This document shows positions 1 through 9,857 of a stretch of 42,157 nucleotides of DNA, one piece after another. Every line of letters starts with the position of its first letter. Within the stretch, counting starts at the first letter, position 1. Position numbers and translations under genes: made by a program. The stretch spans positions 1 through 42,157 of the forward strand of contig NZ_MTPX02000005.1 in NCBI RefSeq assembly GCF_002154335.2. Direction: 5' to 3'. The notes beneath the pieces were generated by a model. The model saw only the letters and a program-made list of their open reading frames with translations, ran no database searches and was not told the origin of the DNA. This DNA is from Actinomyces ruminis. GTDB taxonomy: Bacteria > Actinomycetota > Actinomycetes > Actinomycetales > Actinomycetaceae.

Positions 1-1485
1 CGCCCTCCGTGCCTGCGGCATCGACGGCGGCGTCCCCGGTGGCGCGGCGCCCAGGGTGTTGGCGCGCTCCACGGCCAGCTTGCAGGAGTCCACTCGGTTG
101 ACCTGCCCCATGCCAACCCCGACGGTGGCGCCGTCATGGGCCAGCAGGATGGCGTTGGAACGCACCGCGCGCACGGTGCGCCAGGCGAAGGCGAGGTCGG
201 CCAGGGTGGCTGCGTCCGCGGCCTGGCCGGACACCAGCGTCCAGCCTGTGGGCGCGTCACCGGGCGCGTCGATGGTGTCGCGCTCCTGGATGACGGCACC
301 GCCGGAGATCTGCTTGACTTCCCAGCCGCCACGCGCGGGTGGGGCCACAACCAGGATGCGCAGGTTCTTCTTGGTGGTAAGGATCTCCAGGGCCTCGTCG
401 TCATAGGCGGGAGCGGCGATCACCTCGGTGAAGATGGGCTTGATCTGGCGGGCCATGGCGGCCGTGACGGGGGCATTGGTGGCGATGACGCCGCCGTAGG
501 CCGACACGGGGTCGCAGGCGTGGGCCTTGCGGTGCGCCTCGGCCACGTCGCCGGCAGCGGAGACGGCCACGCCGCAAGGATTGGCGTGCTTGATAATCGC
601 CACGCAGGTGGCCTCGCCGTGGTCGTAGGCGGCACGGACGGCGGCATCGGTGTCGGTGTAGTTGTTGTAGCTCATGGCCTTGCCGGACAGCTGCCGGGCC
701 CCGGCCACCCCCTGCCCGGGCGCGGCCCCGACGGCGGTGTACACGGCGGCCCGCTGATGGGGGTTCTCCCCGTAGCGCAGCGGGCTCAGGCGCGTATAGG
801 CGTCCCCGACATAGGCGGGCAGGGCGGGCGCGGACGCGTCGGCCTCGAGTTGCTGGGCGAACCAGGAGGCGACGGCGGCGTCATAGGCGGCGGTGTGGGC
901 GTAGGCGGCCGCCGCCAGGGCACGGCGCTGAGCGAGGCTGAAGCCGCCGGCAGCCACGGCCTCGGCCACCTCCCCGTAGCGGGCCGGGTCGACCACCACC
1001 GCGACTGAGGGGTGGTTCTTCGCGGCGGCGCGCACCATGGCCGGGCCACCGATGTCGATCTGCTCCACGCAGGCATCGAAGTCGGCGCCGGAGGCGACCG
1101 TCTGGGTGAAGGGGTACAGGTTGACCACCACCAGGTCGATCGGGGCGACCGCAAGCTGAGCGAGCTGAGCCCGGTGCTCGGACTTGCGGCGGTCCGCGAG
1201 GATGCCGGCGTGGATGCGCGGGTGCAGGGTCTTGACTCGCCCGTCCAGGCACTCGGGGAAGCCAGTGACGTCCTCGACGGCGGTCACCGGCAGGCCGGCG
1301 TCGGCAATGACGGCGGCGGTGGAGCCGGTGGAGATGATCTCGACGCCGTGGGCGGCCAGGGCGGCTGCCAGCTCCGGCAATCCGGTCTTGTCATACACCG
1401 AGATGAGGGCCCGACGGATCGGGATCCGGTCGGCGTCGGAGGGTGCGGCGGGGCTGGTGGACGAGGATGGGGTCTGGGCGGTCAC
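1..1485 (-). CDS. purH: PurH, bifunctional AICAR formyltransferase / IMP cyclohydrolase (partial, one frame error)
   Basis: PurH makes the last two steps of purine synthesis: it formylates AICAR with 10-formyl-THF and closes the ring to IMP in the cytoplasm. The N-terminal MGS-like cyclohydrolase domain is clear ([35 protein letters not shown]), followed by the transformylase domain with [18 protein letters not shown] and [14 protein letters not shown]. The start is a GTG at 1485 with AAGGAG five bases upstream. The gene runs off the left edge; about 495 codons are present of the usual 520-540. Near positions 51-54 the frame breaks after VERANTLG. Restoring one base to the CCC run gives a reading that continues [13 protein letters not shown], as expected for the family. 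A ZTP riboswitch lies directly upstream, so control by ZMP/ZTP is likely. Identity is certain; the frame error is probably technical. Confidence 0.96.
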   Translation of the reverse strand, partial: MTAQTPSSSTSPAAPSDADRIPIRRALISVYDKTGLPELAAALAAHGVEIISTGSTAAVIADAGLPVTAVEDVTGFPECLDGRVKTLHPRIHAGILADRRKSEHRAQLAQLAVAPIDLVVVNLYPFTQTVASGADFDACVEQIDIGGPAMVRAAAKNHPSVAVVVDPARYGEVAEAVAAGGFSLAQRRALAAAAYAHTAAYDAAVASWFAQQLEADASAPALPAYVGDAYTRLSPLRYGENPHQRAAVYTAVGAAPGQGVAGARQLSGKAMSYNNYTDTDAAVRAAYDHGEATCVAIIKHANPCGVAVSAAGDVAEAHRKAHACDPVSAYGGVIATNAPVTAAMARQIKPIFTEVIAAPAYDDEALEILTTKKNLRILVVAPPARGGWEVKQISGGAVIQERDTIDAPGDAPTGWTLVSGQAADAATLADLAFAWRTVRAVRSNAILLAHDGATVGVGMGQVNRVDSCKLAVERANTLGAAPPGTPPSMPQARRA

Positions 1486-1510
1486 GAATGCTCCTTGTGC
1501 CGGTGTCGGC

Positions 1511-1600
1511 GGGACGCCCAGGCGGGCGACGTCCCGTTTCGGGATACCGGTGTCCGGTCGGCTGCTCCCCGGTGGTGCCCCACCCTCGCCAGTTGCGGCC
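1511..1600 (-). promoter_or_regulatory. ZTP (pfl) riboswitch upstream of purH
   Basis: Read on the minus strand, the 110-base gap between the DUF6350 gene and purH carries the conserved parts of the ZTP/ZMP aptamer in the right order. These are CAACTGGCG (about 1595-1587), a GGGTGG/CCACC hairpin, GGGGAGC directly after it (1570-1564), and a second hairpin (CGGGACG at 1536-1530 with CGTCCCG at 1517-1511) whose loop holds CGCCTGGGC. The aptamer senses ZTP/ZMP, which accumulate when folate-dependent purine synthesis stalls, and purH uses exactly that substrate (AICAR = ZMP). No U-tract terminator is visible, so control may act on translation of the nearby GTG start. The call is from memory of the consensus; a covariance-model search would settle it. 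Confidence 0.82.
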
Positions 1601-1609
1601 AGGGCCAGC

Positions 1610-2899
1610 CTACCGCTTGTCGGAGCGTGCTTTCAGGTGCTCCCGGACACGACCGGCGACGGCACCGGTGGCGGCGGTGGTCGCCTCCACGCCGCGGAAG
1701 GTCAGCGCGCGGGTGCGCGGGTGAGGCAGCACGGCCACTAGGCCCACGCCCACCAGCACCATCAGAGCGACAATTGCGGCCACGTAGCCGCTGCGCGGCC
1801 CGACCTCGGCCATGCGCCCCGGTCCAATCTGTCCGGAGGCGGCCAGGCACACCAGCAGCACGCCGAGGGCGACAAGCGCCGTGACCGTCGCCGTCGTCGC
1901 CGCCGCCTGCCGCAACGGCAGTTCGCGCAGCACCGCTCGGTGCCGCCACGCCACCACACCGGCCGCCACGGCAATCACGAAGGGCAAGCCGCCGCCCCCG
2001 GCACCGATCGCGGCGGTAGGCAACCCGCCCAATAGCGGCAGCGCCGGCACGGCCCCAGCGAGCACGCGGGTGGGTGAGAACACCGAGCCGGCGCCCACCA
2101 CGAATCCGGGGCCGGCCAACCAGGACAGGGCCCACACCATCCAGGTAGGCAACCAGCCCAATTGCAGCGCCACCAGCCCCGCTGTCGCCGCCAGCGAACC
2201 ACCGGCAAGGGCGTCGTGCAGCCGGGAGACTCGGCCCGCGCCCACGATCAGGCCCAATAGCGCCACCACCGCGGCCAAGCCCACCAGCACCAGTGCCAGT
2301 TCACCGGCGATACGCGACGCCAACCCGATCCACCGGGGGCGCAGTTCCCGCCAGGCGCTCAGCGCCGCCCACCCCCGGCCGGAGCGCTGCAGGTAGCCGG
2401 CGATGACGATGGCATTCAGGACGGTCACGCCGATCACCGCGGTCCAGGTGCGGGAATCGACGGGGTGGGTGGCGACGGTGATCAGCTGGGCCGTCAGGGC
2501 AGCGGCAAGCACCGCGATCGCGCCGGCGGCGGGCCCGCTGATCCGGGCGCGACGCACGCTGGCGCGGGTCAGCCACGCCTGCAGTAGCGTCAGCCCCAGC
2601 AGCGGCAGGCTGAGCGTGCCGTAGTCGCCGTCGGGCGTCCCCATGGCGCCGCCGAAGCCGAGGCTCCATATGCCGGTGCCGGTGCGCAGCACGCCGCCCA
2701 GGGTCAGGGCCGCAGCGGCATCGCGGGAGGAGTCGACCAGGTAGAGGGTAAGGGTGGGCAGTACCACGGCGCCCCAGCCGAATGCAACCGCCTCCACGCC
2801 CGCGCGCACGGCCAGCGGCCAATCGGCGGGCAGAGCGGGACGCCGGGAGTCCCTCGGCGTCGGCGGGGGCTGCCGGTGCAGCCGTTCCCTTAGGTTCAT
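1610..2899 (-). CDS. Polytopic membrane protein, DUF6350-like
   Basis: A 429-residue, strongly hydrophobic protein with roughly nine to eleven membrane segments rich in Ala, Leu, Val and Gly. The N-terminal about 30 residues are polar and cytoplasmic-looking ([20 protein letters not shown]). The C-terminus is basic ([11 protein letters not shown]). Length, composition and position just upstream of purH match the actinobacterial DUF6350 family, whose function is not known. The ATG at 2899 is chosen because GGAG precedes it by about eight bases and the hydrophobic part begins soon after; the open frame runs much further upstream but only as a shadow of the phosphofructokinase gene. The gene ends 125 bases before purH and may be co-transcribed with it, with the ZTP riboswitch between them. 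I infer no specific transport function. Confidence 0.8.
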   Translation of the reverse strand: MNLRERLHRQPPPTPRDSRRPALPADWPLAVRAGVEAVAFGWGAVVLPTLTLYLVDSSRDAAAALTLGGVLRTGTGIWSLGFGGAMGTPDGDYGTLSLPLLGLTLLQAWLTRASVRRARISGPAAGAIAVLAAALTAQLITVATHPVDSRTWTAVIGVTVLNAIVIAGYLQRSGRGWAALSAWRELRPRWIGLASRIAGELALVLVGLAAVVALLGLIVGAGRVSRLHDALAGGSLAATAGLVALQLGWLPTWMVWALSWLAGPGFVVGAGSVFSPTRVLAGAVPALPLLGGLPTAAIGAGGGGLPFVIAVAAGVVAWRHRAVLRELPLRQAAATTATVTALVALGVLLVCLAASGQIGPGRMAEVGPRSGYVAAIVALMVLVGVGLVAVLPHPRTRALTFRGVEATTAATGAVAGRVREHLKARSDKR

Positions 2900-3065
2900 A
2901 CCCGCTTCTCCATCCTGTTCAGGGGCGTACCTCCCGACGGCGTCGGGCTGGTCGACACCGACACTAACCCGGTCCGGCGGGCGGGCCGCGCTAGGACACG
3001 GGCGGGCCCGGCGTGAGCCAGGGGCGAACCAGGTGAACAAGGCGTGAACGAGCCCTGACGCACGT

Positions 3066-3094
3066 AGGGCATGCGGCGCGTACCACATTAGAAT
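3066..3094 (+). promoter_or_regulatory. pfkA: Possible promoter of the phosphofructokinase gene
   Basis: A TAGAAT hexamer at 3089-3094 resembles a sigma-70 type -10 box and sits 43 bases before the pfkA start. The matching -35 region (about 3066-3071) is poor. The divergent 237-base gap between the DUF6350 gene and pfkA shows no other clear signal. Confidence 0.25.
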
Positions 3095-3136
3095 CGGGTC
3101 CAGCACCAGGCACCGGACGCCACGGAAGGACCCACC

Positions 3137-5513
3137 ATGGCTAACGACGCGCTCAGCAGTACCTCGGCCGACCCGGCCGACGCCGCTGGTACTAGCCCCG
3201 CTTCCTCCACCGCCGAGCCCGTGCGCGTCGGCGTGCTCACCTCCGGCGGCGATGCGCAGGGCATGAACGCGGCCGTGCGCGCCGTCGTGCGGACCGCACT
3301 GCGCATGGGCGCCCAGCCGTACGCGGTCATGGAGGGCTGGTCGGGCGCCGTGGCCGGCGGGGATGGCATCCGCAAGCTGGAGTGGGACTCGGTCGGCTCC
3401 ATCCTGCACCGCGGCGGCACCATCATCGGCACCGCCCGCTCGGCGGAGTTCCGCGAGCGCGCCGGGCAGTTGGCGGCCTGCCGCAACCTGCTGGAGCATG
3501 ATATCGACCGGCTGGTGGTGATCGGCGGGGACGGTTCCCTGACCGGCACCAACGAGTTCCGTAAGAACTGGCCGTCCCTGGTGGCCGAACTGGTCGAGCG
3601 CGGGGACATCACCGAGCAGACGGCGGCCGCACACCCGGTGCTGATGGTCACCGGGCTGGTCGGCTCGATCGATAACGACCTGGTCGGCGCGGACATGACC
3701 ATCGGCGCCGACTCCGCCCTGCACCGCATCCTGGAGGCGATCGACGACATCTCCTCCACCGCCGCTTCCCATCAGCGCACCTTCATTGTGGAGGTCATGG
3801 GTCGGCACTGCGGCTACCTGGCGCTGATGGCGGCCGTGGCCGGGGGCTGTGACTACGTGCTGGTGCCTGAACTGCCACCTGCCGAAGGCTGGGAGGAGGA
3901 CATGTGCCGCAAGCTGGCCAAGGGTCGGGAGGCCGGGCGCCGCGAGTCCATGGTGATCGTGGCCGAGGGAGCCACCGACCGCGCCGGCAACCCCATCACC
4001 GCCGACGACGTCAAACGGGTGCTTGCCGAGCGGCTCGGCGAGGAGGCACGCGTGACCATCCTCGGTCACGTGCAGCGCGGTGGTAAGCCGAGCGCCTACG
4101 ACCGTTGGATGTCCACCCTGCTGGGCTGCACCGCCGCCCGCGAGGTGGTGCTGGCCACCGCGGAGAGCGAACCGGTGATCATCGCCGAGCGGCAGAACCG
4201 CATCAAGCGCCTGCCATGATGGAGCAGATTCACGCCACCCGGGCCGTGAAGGATCTGGTGGCTGCCGGCGACTACCGGGGGGCGGTGGCGGCACGCGGAG
4301 CGAGCTTCGAGCAGATGCTGGGGATCTTCGAGACCATGTCCACCCCGCCCGAGCTGGACCCGGCGGCGGAGGGCGCCCTGCAGGGTGCCGGCCGCGACCG
4401 GCGGGTGGCGATCGTGCACGCGGGCGGCTGGCGCCGGGTATGAACACGGCCGCACGCGCCGCGGTGCGCCTGGGCTTGGACCACGGCTTCACCATGCTCG
4501 GCGTATACGGCGGCTTCCCGGGCCTGCTGGACGGCAATGTGCGCGAGTTGTCCTGGGACGATGTCGAGGGCTGGGTCGGCGACGGCGGCGCCGAGCTGGG
4601 CACGCGCAGGGACATCCCCAGCATAGAGCAGCTGTATTCCCTGGGCCGGGCGATTGAGTCCAACCGGATCGATGCCCTACTCATCATCGGCGGTTTCAAC
4701 GCCTATCTGGCCGCGCACGAGTTGGTCACCGAGCGGGACCGCTACCCCGCCTTCAAAATCCCCATGATCTGCGTGCCCGCGTCCATCGACAATAACCTGC
4801 CCGGCTCCGAGCTGTCGATCGGGGCGGACACGGCCTTGAACAGCGCGGTGGGGGCGCTGGACGCGATCAAGCAGTCGGCGGCAGCCTCGCGGCGCTGCTT
4901 CGTGGCGGAGGCGATGGGCCGCCGCTGCGGCTACCTGACCCTGATGAGCGGCATTGCCACCGGCGCCGAGCGGGTGTACCTCAACGAGGAGGGGCTGACG
5001 TTGAAGAAGCTGGCCCAGGACTCGGCCCGCATGGTGGAGTCCTTCCGCTCGGGCCGCAAGCTCTACCTGGTGATCCGCAACGAGCGGGCCAGTGAGAACT
5101 ACACCCTGGACGTGCTGGCGAAGATCTTCTCCGAGGAGAGTGAGGGCCTGTACGACGTGCGCCAGGCGCAGATCGGCCACCTGCAGCAGGGCGGCGATCC
5201 GACCGCCTTCGACCGCATCATGGCCACCAAGCTGGTGGCGCACGCACTGGACCTGTTGTCCGACCAGCTGGATGCCGGTACCTACCACTCCAGCTATGTG
5301 GGGCTCGTGGAGGGGCGGATCACCCACCATCGCCTGGAGCGCATGGACGAGGAGCTGGACCTGAGAGCGCGCCGTCCGCTGAACCAGTGGTGGATGGGGC
5401 TGCGCGACGCCATCGGCCTGGTCAACAAGAACCTGGGGGTCATTCCCCCTCAGGAGGTGCCCGACTTCGGCCAGACGGTCGCCCAGGCGGCCTCCGCCAG
5501 AGAGCCGGACTGA
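3137..5513 (+). CDS. pfkA: Two-half (eukaryotic-type) ATP-dependent 6-phosphofructokinase, with two frame errors
   Basis: Phosphorylates fructose 6-phosphate in glycolysis. As it stands the frame breaks twice: at 4212-4213 (CC should be CCC, giving RIKRLPMMEQ) and at 4427-4428 (C should be CC, giving HAGGLAPGMNTAAR). Corrected, it is one 792-residue protein made of two tandem PFK halves. The N-half has the working active site: TSGGDAQGMNAAVRA, GGDGS (glycine after GGD, so ATP rather than pyrophosphate), GSIDNDLVG with the catalytic Asp, and MGRHCGYLAL. The C-half keeps the fold (HAGGLAPGMN, MGRRCGYLTL) but has GGFNAY for GGDGS and SIDNNL for SIDND, so it is probably an allosteric half, as in animal and fungal PFKs. 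Start ATG 3137, with GGAAGGA upstream. It is not two separate genes: the linker and both repairs restore family sequence. Confidence 0.93.
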
Positions 5514-5561
5514 AGCCACACGGCAGGCCAGGACTATCGCGGATTCGGGCATGATGCGGAC

Positions 5562-6659
5562 ATGGTGACAATCGCCGATGTTGCGCGGCACGCTGGTGTC
5601 TCGCCGAAGACTGTGTCCAATGTGCTCAACGGATACCGATATCTGCGACCTGAGACTAAGGAACGGGTGGAGAGGGCCATTCGGGAGTTGGGCTATACGG
5701 TCAACCTCGCGGCACGCGGCCTACGACGCGGACGCACCGGGATGGTGACGCTGGCAGTTCCCGACCTGCGCGACCCCTATCTGGCCGAGCTCTCCGGGGA
5801 GGTTATCCACGCTGCCGAGCGTGAGGGAGGCCGTGTGCTCGTCACGCAGACGGATGGCCAGCGCGAACGTGAGATCGACGTGCTCCACGGTCCTAACCGG
5901 CATTTCACCGATGGAACGATTCTCAGTCCTCAGGCCCTCGGACCGGAGGACGTGGAACAGTACGAGGTTGACTTCCCACTGGTGCTGCTGGGCGAACGCG
6001 TGGATCCGCCCGGTTTAGACCGGGTGACTCTGCCGAATGTGGCTGCTGCGCGTGCGCTGACCGCCTATGTGCTTGGCCTGGGGTGTCGCAGGGTGGTGCT
6101 GTTGGGTTGCGCACCGGGTACCGATCATGGCTCGGCACCACTGCGCGAGCAGGGGTTCCGCGAGGCTCATGCGGAACTGGGGGTTGAGGTCGATGATCGT
6201 CTGCTGCTTTCGGAGTCGACCTGGCGCCTGCCTCAGGGCGCTCAGAGAATGAACGCCTTCATCGACTCGGGAACGCCCTTCGACGCCGTCGTGGCGATGA
6301 ACGACGCCTTGGCCGTCGGTGCGCTGCACAGCTTTCGGGCGCATGACATACCCGTGCCTGACGCCGTGAAAGTAGTGGGTATTGACAACATTGAGGACGC
6401 TTCTTTCACCAGTCCCACGCTGACTTCCCTGTCCGTCGACCACCGCGAGTTCGCGCGGGAGGCTATTCGACTGCTACTGACACGGATCGACGAGCACCAT
6501 CGCGATCCCGATCTGCCGCGCCGTCCCAAGGAACTGATCCAGCCCGCCTTCCGCATTGAGGTACGTCAGTCCACCGGAGGAATTCCGGTAGACGACGGCG
6601 TTCTAGGTGGTCCCGAAACAGACTCGAACGGGATCGACGGTCAAATGACTTCAAGTTGA
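5562..6659 (+). CDS. LacI-family transcriptional regulator (locus A)
   Basis: A 365-residue repressor with the classic LacI N-terminal helix-turn-helix and hinge (residues about 3-55: TIADVARHAGVSPKTVSNVL, then LRPETKERVERAIRELGY). The periplasmic-binding-protein-like sensor domain follows (about 62-345: GMVTLAVPDLRDPYLAELSG, VVGIDNIEDASF, SPTLTSLSVDHREFAREAI). It begins 48 bases after pfkA, with only a weak ribosome site before the ATG at 5562. Its 3' end overlaps the convergent GH92 gene by 19 bases. By position it is the likely repressor of the GH92 gene and the divergent importer at 9901-13021, acting at the 31-bp palindrome at 9827-9857. The sugar effector cannot be read from the sequence. 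Confidence 0.92.
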   Translation: MVTIADVARHAGVSPKTVSNVLNGYRYLRPETKERVERAIRELGYTVNLAARGLRRGRTGMVTLAVPDLRDPYLAELSGEVIHAAEREGGRVLVTQTDGQREREIDVLHGPNRHFTDGTILSPQALGPEDVEQYEVDFPLVLLGERVDPPGLDRVTLPNVAAARALTAYVLGLGCRRVVLLGCAPGTDHGSAPLREQGFREAHAELGVEVDDRLLLSESTWRLPQGAQRMNAFIDSGTPFDAVVAMNDALAVGALHSFRAHDIPVPDAVKVVGIDNIEDASFTSPTLTSLSVDHREFAREAIRLLLTRIDEHHRDPDLPRRPKELIQPAFRIEVRQSTGGIPVDDGVLGGPETDSNGIDGQMTSS

Positions 6660-9600
6660 GTGAGCCTGCCGCCGTTCGGGAATAACCATCTGATCGCCTC
6701 AATGTGCTGTTCCGCCTCGAACGAGTCGAACAGGGCGATTACTCGCGTCTCTTCCGGCCAGCGGAACACCACCCGACGTTTGATAGCTCGGGACCAGACA
6801 CCTTCGGCACGCACAGCCACCTCCAGATCGGTGCTGCCGGTTCCGGTCAGAGTAATGACTCGGACTGGTTCGGCACTGTTCAGTTCCATCTCCATCTGCG
6901 CGCCGGGAGGCAACACGACCTCGGTGTCCGCGGTGTCGTCAAGGAGGGCGGCGATCCCCCGTTGCGTCGAGCGCAAGCTCCCGGAACGGGTTTTGTCCTG
7001 CTGGTATTCGCAGGCGGACGCAGGCGCGAATTGTGCCCCCATTCCCCAGCCGTGTGGTCTGGAATCAACCCGTACCCGGATATGCGTGTCGGCATGCAGG
7101 ACAGAGGCAGCTACCACCGGGACAGTCAGCGCACGCCCATTGACCTCGACATCGGCGATGTACTTGCCACTCCCCTGCCGAGTGATGGACAGGACGGTCC
7201 CGTCACGGCGAGTCCAACGCATTGAGGGCAGTTGCGGCGTAGTAACCACGAATTCGCCCGAGCCCACGTCGAGCGGATACAGACCCATGGCCACAAAGAG
7301 CCACCAGGCGCTGAACTCGCCGTTGTCCTCGTCGCCCGGCCAGCCCTGTCCGATACGACCGCCGGTGAACAGATGGGCGAAGGCGTCGGCCAAGACCTCA
7401 GCAGATCGGTCCGGCCGATCGGAATGCAGATACATGAACGGCACATGGTGGGCGGGCTGATTCGAGACGGCGAACTGTCCCATGCCGATTGCCCGGGCCT
7501 CGGTCATCTCGTGGAGGATATGCATAAGTGCCACGTTGGGAGGAGGCCGCCTTCTCCGGGTCCTGGTAGTAGCGTCGAGCCTCTTCCCCAATGCAGCCGG
7601 TCCCCCCAGGGCATTTACCAGCCAGTCGGCATCATGAACCGGAGAGAACGCCATTCCCCAACCGTTCGTCTCGGTGTATCCCCCGCCCCATTCTCGCGGA
7701 TTGAACTGTGCCAGGGGGACCTCCCACATGCCATCAGCGCGACGCTCCCGGACGAAACCGGACCGGGGGTCGAAGAGGCTGCGCCAGCGCAGTGAACGGT
7801 TGGCGAAGTAGTATGACTCCGCTAGCAAGTCCGAACGTTCTTCTCCATCGGCGCGGTGGGCGCGGCGCCGCGCCCACCGCGCGATGGCAGCGTCATCAAG
7901 CGCATTCTGGACTGTCCAGCTCAGGCCTTCCGGCACGGCGGAGTCGATATAGTCCCGGAATCGTGCCGCACGGTTGCTCCTGCGCCCCACTTGCGTGCTG
8001 GATGGCGGAGTCATGGCGTTGCGCAAGGCGGACAGGTAGGCCGTTTCCTGGTCGAAGTCGACGCCGTGCGCGGAGGCGTCCGAGAAGATCACATCGGAGT
8101 CTGTGCCCACCATGCAATCGATGAACCCGGGGGCCGTCCATCTGCCCATCCAACCGCCGTCACGGAACAGCTGCAGCAGCCCGTTCAGCAGTTCCCCGGC
8201 ACGTTCCGGCATGAGCAGATGGTACGCGGGCCAACTGGTCCGGTACGTGTCCCAGTATCCGTTGTTGACATACAGTTCGCCGGGCAACACGCGACATCCG
8301 GTGACGGTGTCGGTGTGCTCACGGTCGAGCGGCAGAGCGACGGCCGCGTGCGCAAGGCGTGGGGCCTGCGCGCTTCCGACGTTCTCATGGGCGATATTGG
8401 GATAGCACAGGAGTCGATATAGACCGGTGTAGGCAGCCTCACGCTGTTCTTCCGTGGCGCCGTCCAGTTCCAGCGCCTCGAGCGGTCCCCTCCACGCATC
8501 GTGCGCCGCTTGCCGTAGCTCCTCGAAAGTGCGTCCCTCCGACTCCAGACCGAGGTTGTGCCAGGCCTGTTCCACGGAGATGAATGAGGTGGCCAGACGC
8601 ACCTCGTGCGTGCCCGCGGAAAGGGTGACATGCGCGGCTTGGCTGCGCACACGTCCGTCATCCTCATAGGCGGGATCGACGCGGATGCCGTCATCAATCT
8701 CACCGACAAAGAACATGCGCGGCGGGCTGGGATGGGAAGGGCGCGCTACGTTTCCGGGGGCCCAGCCGTGCAGCGACACCCCGGTATCGGTCACCCGGGC
8801 GTGCAGGCGCCCGTCAAAAGCTTGATCGACGGTGATGCCGCCGGCACGTGGCAGGTGGATCCGCAGAGCGATCGTGCGAGTCGTCGCGGTCATCTCCAAC
8901 TCGACGCCACCATCTAGGCTCACCCGGTAATAGTCCGGGCGAGCGATCTCGTCATCATGGCGAAAGCTCAGTGACCGGCGCCGCGGTTCCAGGATGGGGG
9001 CGTCGAGGTAGGGCATGATCTGCATCGATCCGCGGTCACCGATCCAGGGGCTCGGCTGATGGCTCAGTGCGACGGCCTCCAGACGAGGGTTGGGGTCTCC
9101 GTGCCATCGATAGAGCCAGCGGCGGGTGCGGGCATTAGTCACCGGCGTAGCGAAATTCATGCCGTGTGGCAGACAGACCGCCGGTAACGTGTTACCGCGA
9201 GAAAAACCGCGGCCGCTGTGTGTCCCGCGGGTGGTGTGTACGTACTCGACCACGTCCCCGACGTCCCGCGTGCTCTCCGTAATATTCCCCGCCACCACGC
9301 GCACCTGAATCCAGCCGGATCCGTGATCGGTGTGAGCAACAAGCCTGACCATGCGGAGCGGAGTACCGGTCGGCAGCGCATCGAGTGGTATCCGCCAGAG
9401 ATTCCACTGCTCGGGGAGCAACGCAGTGGCGGCCAGATGGGGCGGGCGTCTCGGCGGTGAGGCAGTTAGGTCGCGCCCGCCGTCGTCATGCAGGCGCCAA
9501 AGCCCGCCCCGCCCGTCGTCCACCCCTACACCCAGCAGAGTTGAGGCACGGTCGGGCACGCCGTCCCGCTGCAACAACAACTGGGGGAACAAGGCGATTT

Positions 9601-9784
9601 CGAGAATCTCCCCCGCTGCAGCGGGACGGTCGGGAAGACCGATGTCAGCCCGGCCAGGGGCAAGGACCGTATACGTCCTGACCTCTCCTTCGAACAGGCC
9701 GCAGAGCGGTGTCGAGCTCGGCGGTGTCCCCGGACCGCGCGACGCTGCGAAACGTATGGCTTGGGGCGTTGTCGAAGTCGTCAT
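6641..9784 (-). CDS. GH92-family exo-alpha-mannosidase / possible mannose-1-phosphate-6-mannose hydrolase
   Basis: A 1047-residue protein with the GH92 architecture. The N-terminal beta-sandwich ends in GFSRGNTLPAVCLPHGMNF (about residues 193-211). The helical (alpha/alpha)6 domain has NNGYWDTYRTSWPAYHLL (about 506-523) and GDEDNGEFSAWWLF (817-830). Family GH92 enzymes are calcium-dependent inverting exo-alpha-mannosidases. The two base aspartates are present (D818, D820). The catalytic-acid motif, normally GNEP, reads SNQP (774-777), with Gln776 in place of Glu; this replacement is reported in a GH92 enzyme that cleaves mannose-phosphate-mannose. There is no signal peptide (MTTSTTPQAIRFAASR), so it should work in the cytoplasm on imported sugar. 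ATG 9784 has GGAAAGAG upstream. The divergent importer and the shared palindrome tie it to locus A. Confidence 0.92.
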   Translation of the reverse strand: MTTSTTPQAIRFAASRGPGTPPSSTPLCGLFEGEVRTYTVLAPGRADIGLPDRPAAAGEILEIALFPQLLLQRDGVPDRASTLLGVGVDDGRGGLWRLHDDGGRDLTASPPRRPPHLAATALLPEQWNLWRIPLDALPTGTPLRMVRLVAHTDHGSGWIQVRVVAGNITESTRDVGDVVEYVHTTRGTHSGRGFSRGNTLPAVCLPHGMNFATPVTNARTRRWLYRWHGDPNPRLEAVALSHQPSPWIGDRGSMQIMPYLDAPILEPRRRSLSFRHDDEIARPDYYRVSLDGGVELEMTATTRTIALRIHLPRAGGITVDQAFDGRLHARVTDTGVSLHGWAPGNVARPSHPSPPRMFFVGEIDDGIRVDPAYEDDGRVRSQAAHVTLSAGTHEVRLATSFISVEQAWHNLGLESEGRTFEELRQAAHDAWRGPLEALELDGATEEQREAAYTGLYRLLCYPNIAHENVGSAQAPRLAHAAVALPLDREHTDTVTGCRVLPGELYVNNGYWDTYRTSWPAYHLLMPERAGELLNGLLQLFRDGGWMGRWTAPGFIDCMVGTDSDVIFSDASAHGVDFDQETAYLSALRNAMTPPSSTQVGRRSNRAARFRDYIDSAVPEGLSWTVQNALDDAAIARWARRRAHRADGEERSDLLAESYYFANRSLRWRSLFDPRSGFVRERRADGMWEVPLAQFNPREWGGGYTETNGWGMAFSPVHDADWLVNALGGPAALGKRLDATTRTRRRRPPPNVALMHILHEMTEARAIGMGQFAVSNQPAHHVPFMYLHSDRPDRSAEVLADAFAHLFTGGRIGQGWPGDEDNGEFSAWWLFVAMGLYPLDVGSGEFVVTTPQLPSMRWTRRDGTVLSITRQGSGKYIADVEVNGRALTVPVVAASVLHADTHIRVRVDSRPHGWGMGAQFAPASACEYQQDKTRSGSLRSTQRGIAALLDDTADTEVVLPPGAQMEMELNSAEPVRVITLTGTGSTDLEVAVRAEGVWSRAIKRRVVFRWPEETRVIALFDSFEAEQHIEAIRWLFPNGGRLTQLEVI

Positions 9785-9826
9785 TGCTCAGTCTCTTTCC
9801 ATCCGAAGGCCTGGCAGGTACACTCA

Positions 9827-9857
9827 TAGTACATCGTGGTACTACCACGATGTACTA
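9827..9857. promoter_or_regulatory. Perfect 31-bp palindromic operator between GH92 and the locus A importer
   Basis: Two 15-base arms, TAGTACATCGTGGTA and its exact reverse complement, flank a single central C at 9842. It lies midway in the 116-base gap between the divergent GH92 gene and the binding-protein gene, ideal for controlling both. LacI operators are shorter; this could hold two overlapping sites (core GTGGTACTACCAC) or a site for another dimeric regulator. The nearest candidate regulator is the LacI protein at 5562-6659. Confidence 0.75.

Noticed and set aside
1511..1600. THF riboswitch instead of a ZTP riboswitch
   Set aside because: The GGGGAGC block after a CCACC hairpin and the CGCCTGGGC loop fit the ZTP consensus; the THF aptamer core was not found.
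1610..4699. A 1029-codon minus-strand open frame spanning the DUF6350 gene and the phosphofructokinase
   Set aside because: Only the part from 2899 downward has membrane-protein character and a ribosome site; the rest is the antisense shadow of pfkA in high-GC DNA.
3137..5513. Two separate phosphofructokinase genes
   Set aside because: Restoring one C at each of two places joins them into one protein with conserved sequence at both joints; the second half alone lacks its start motif and a working active site.
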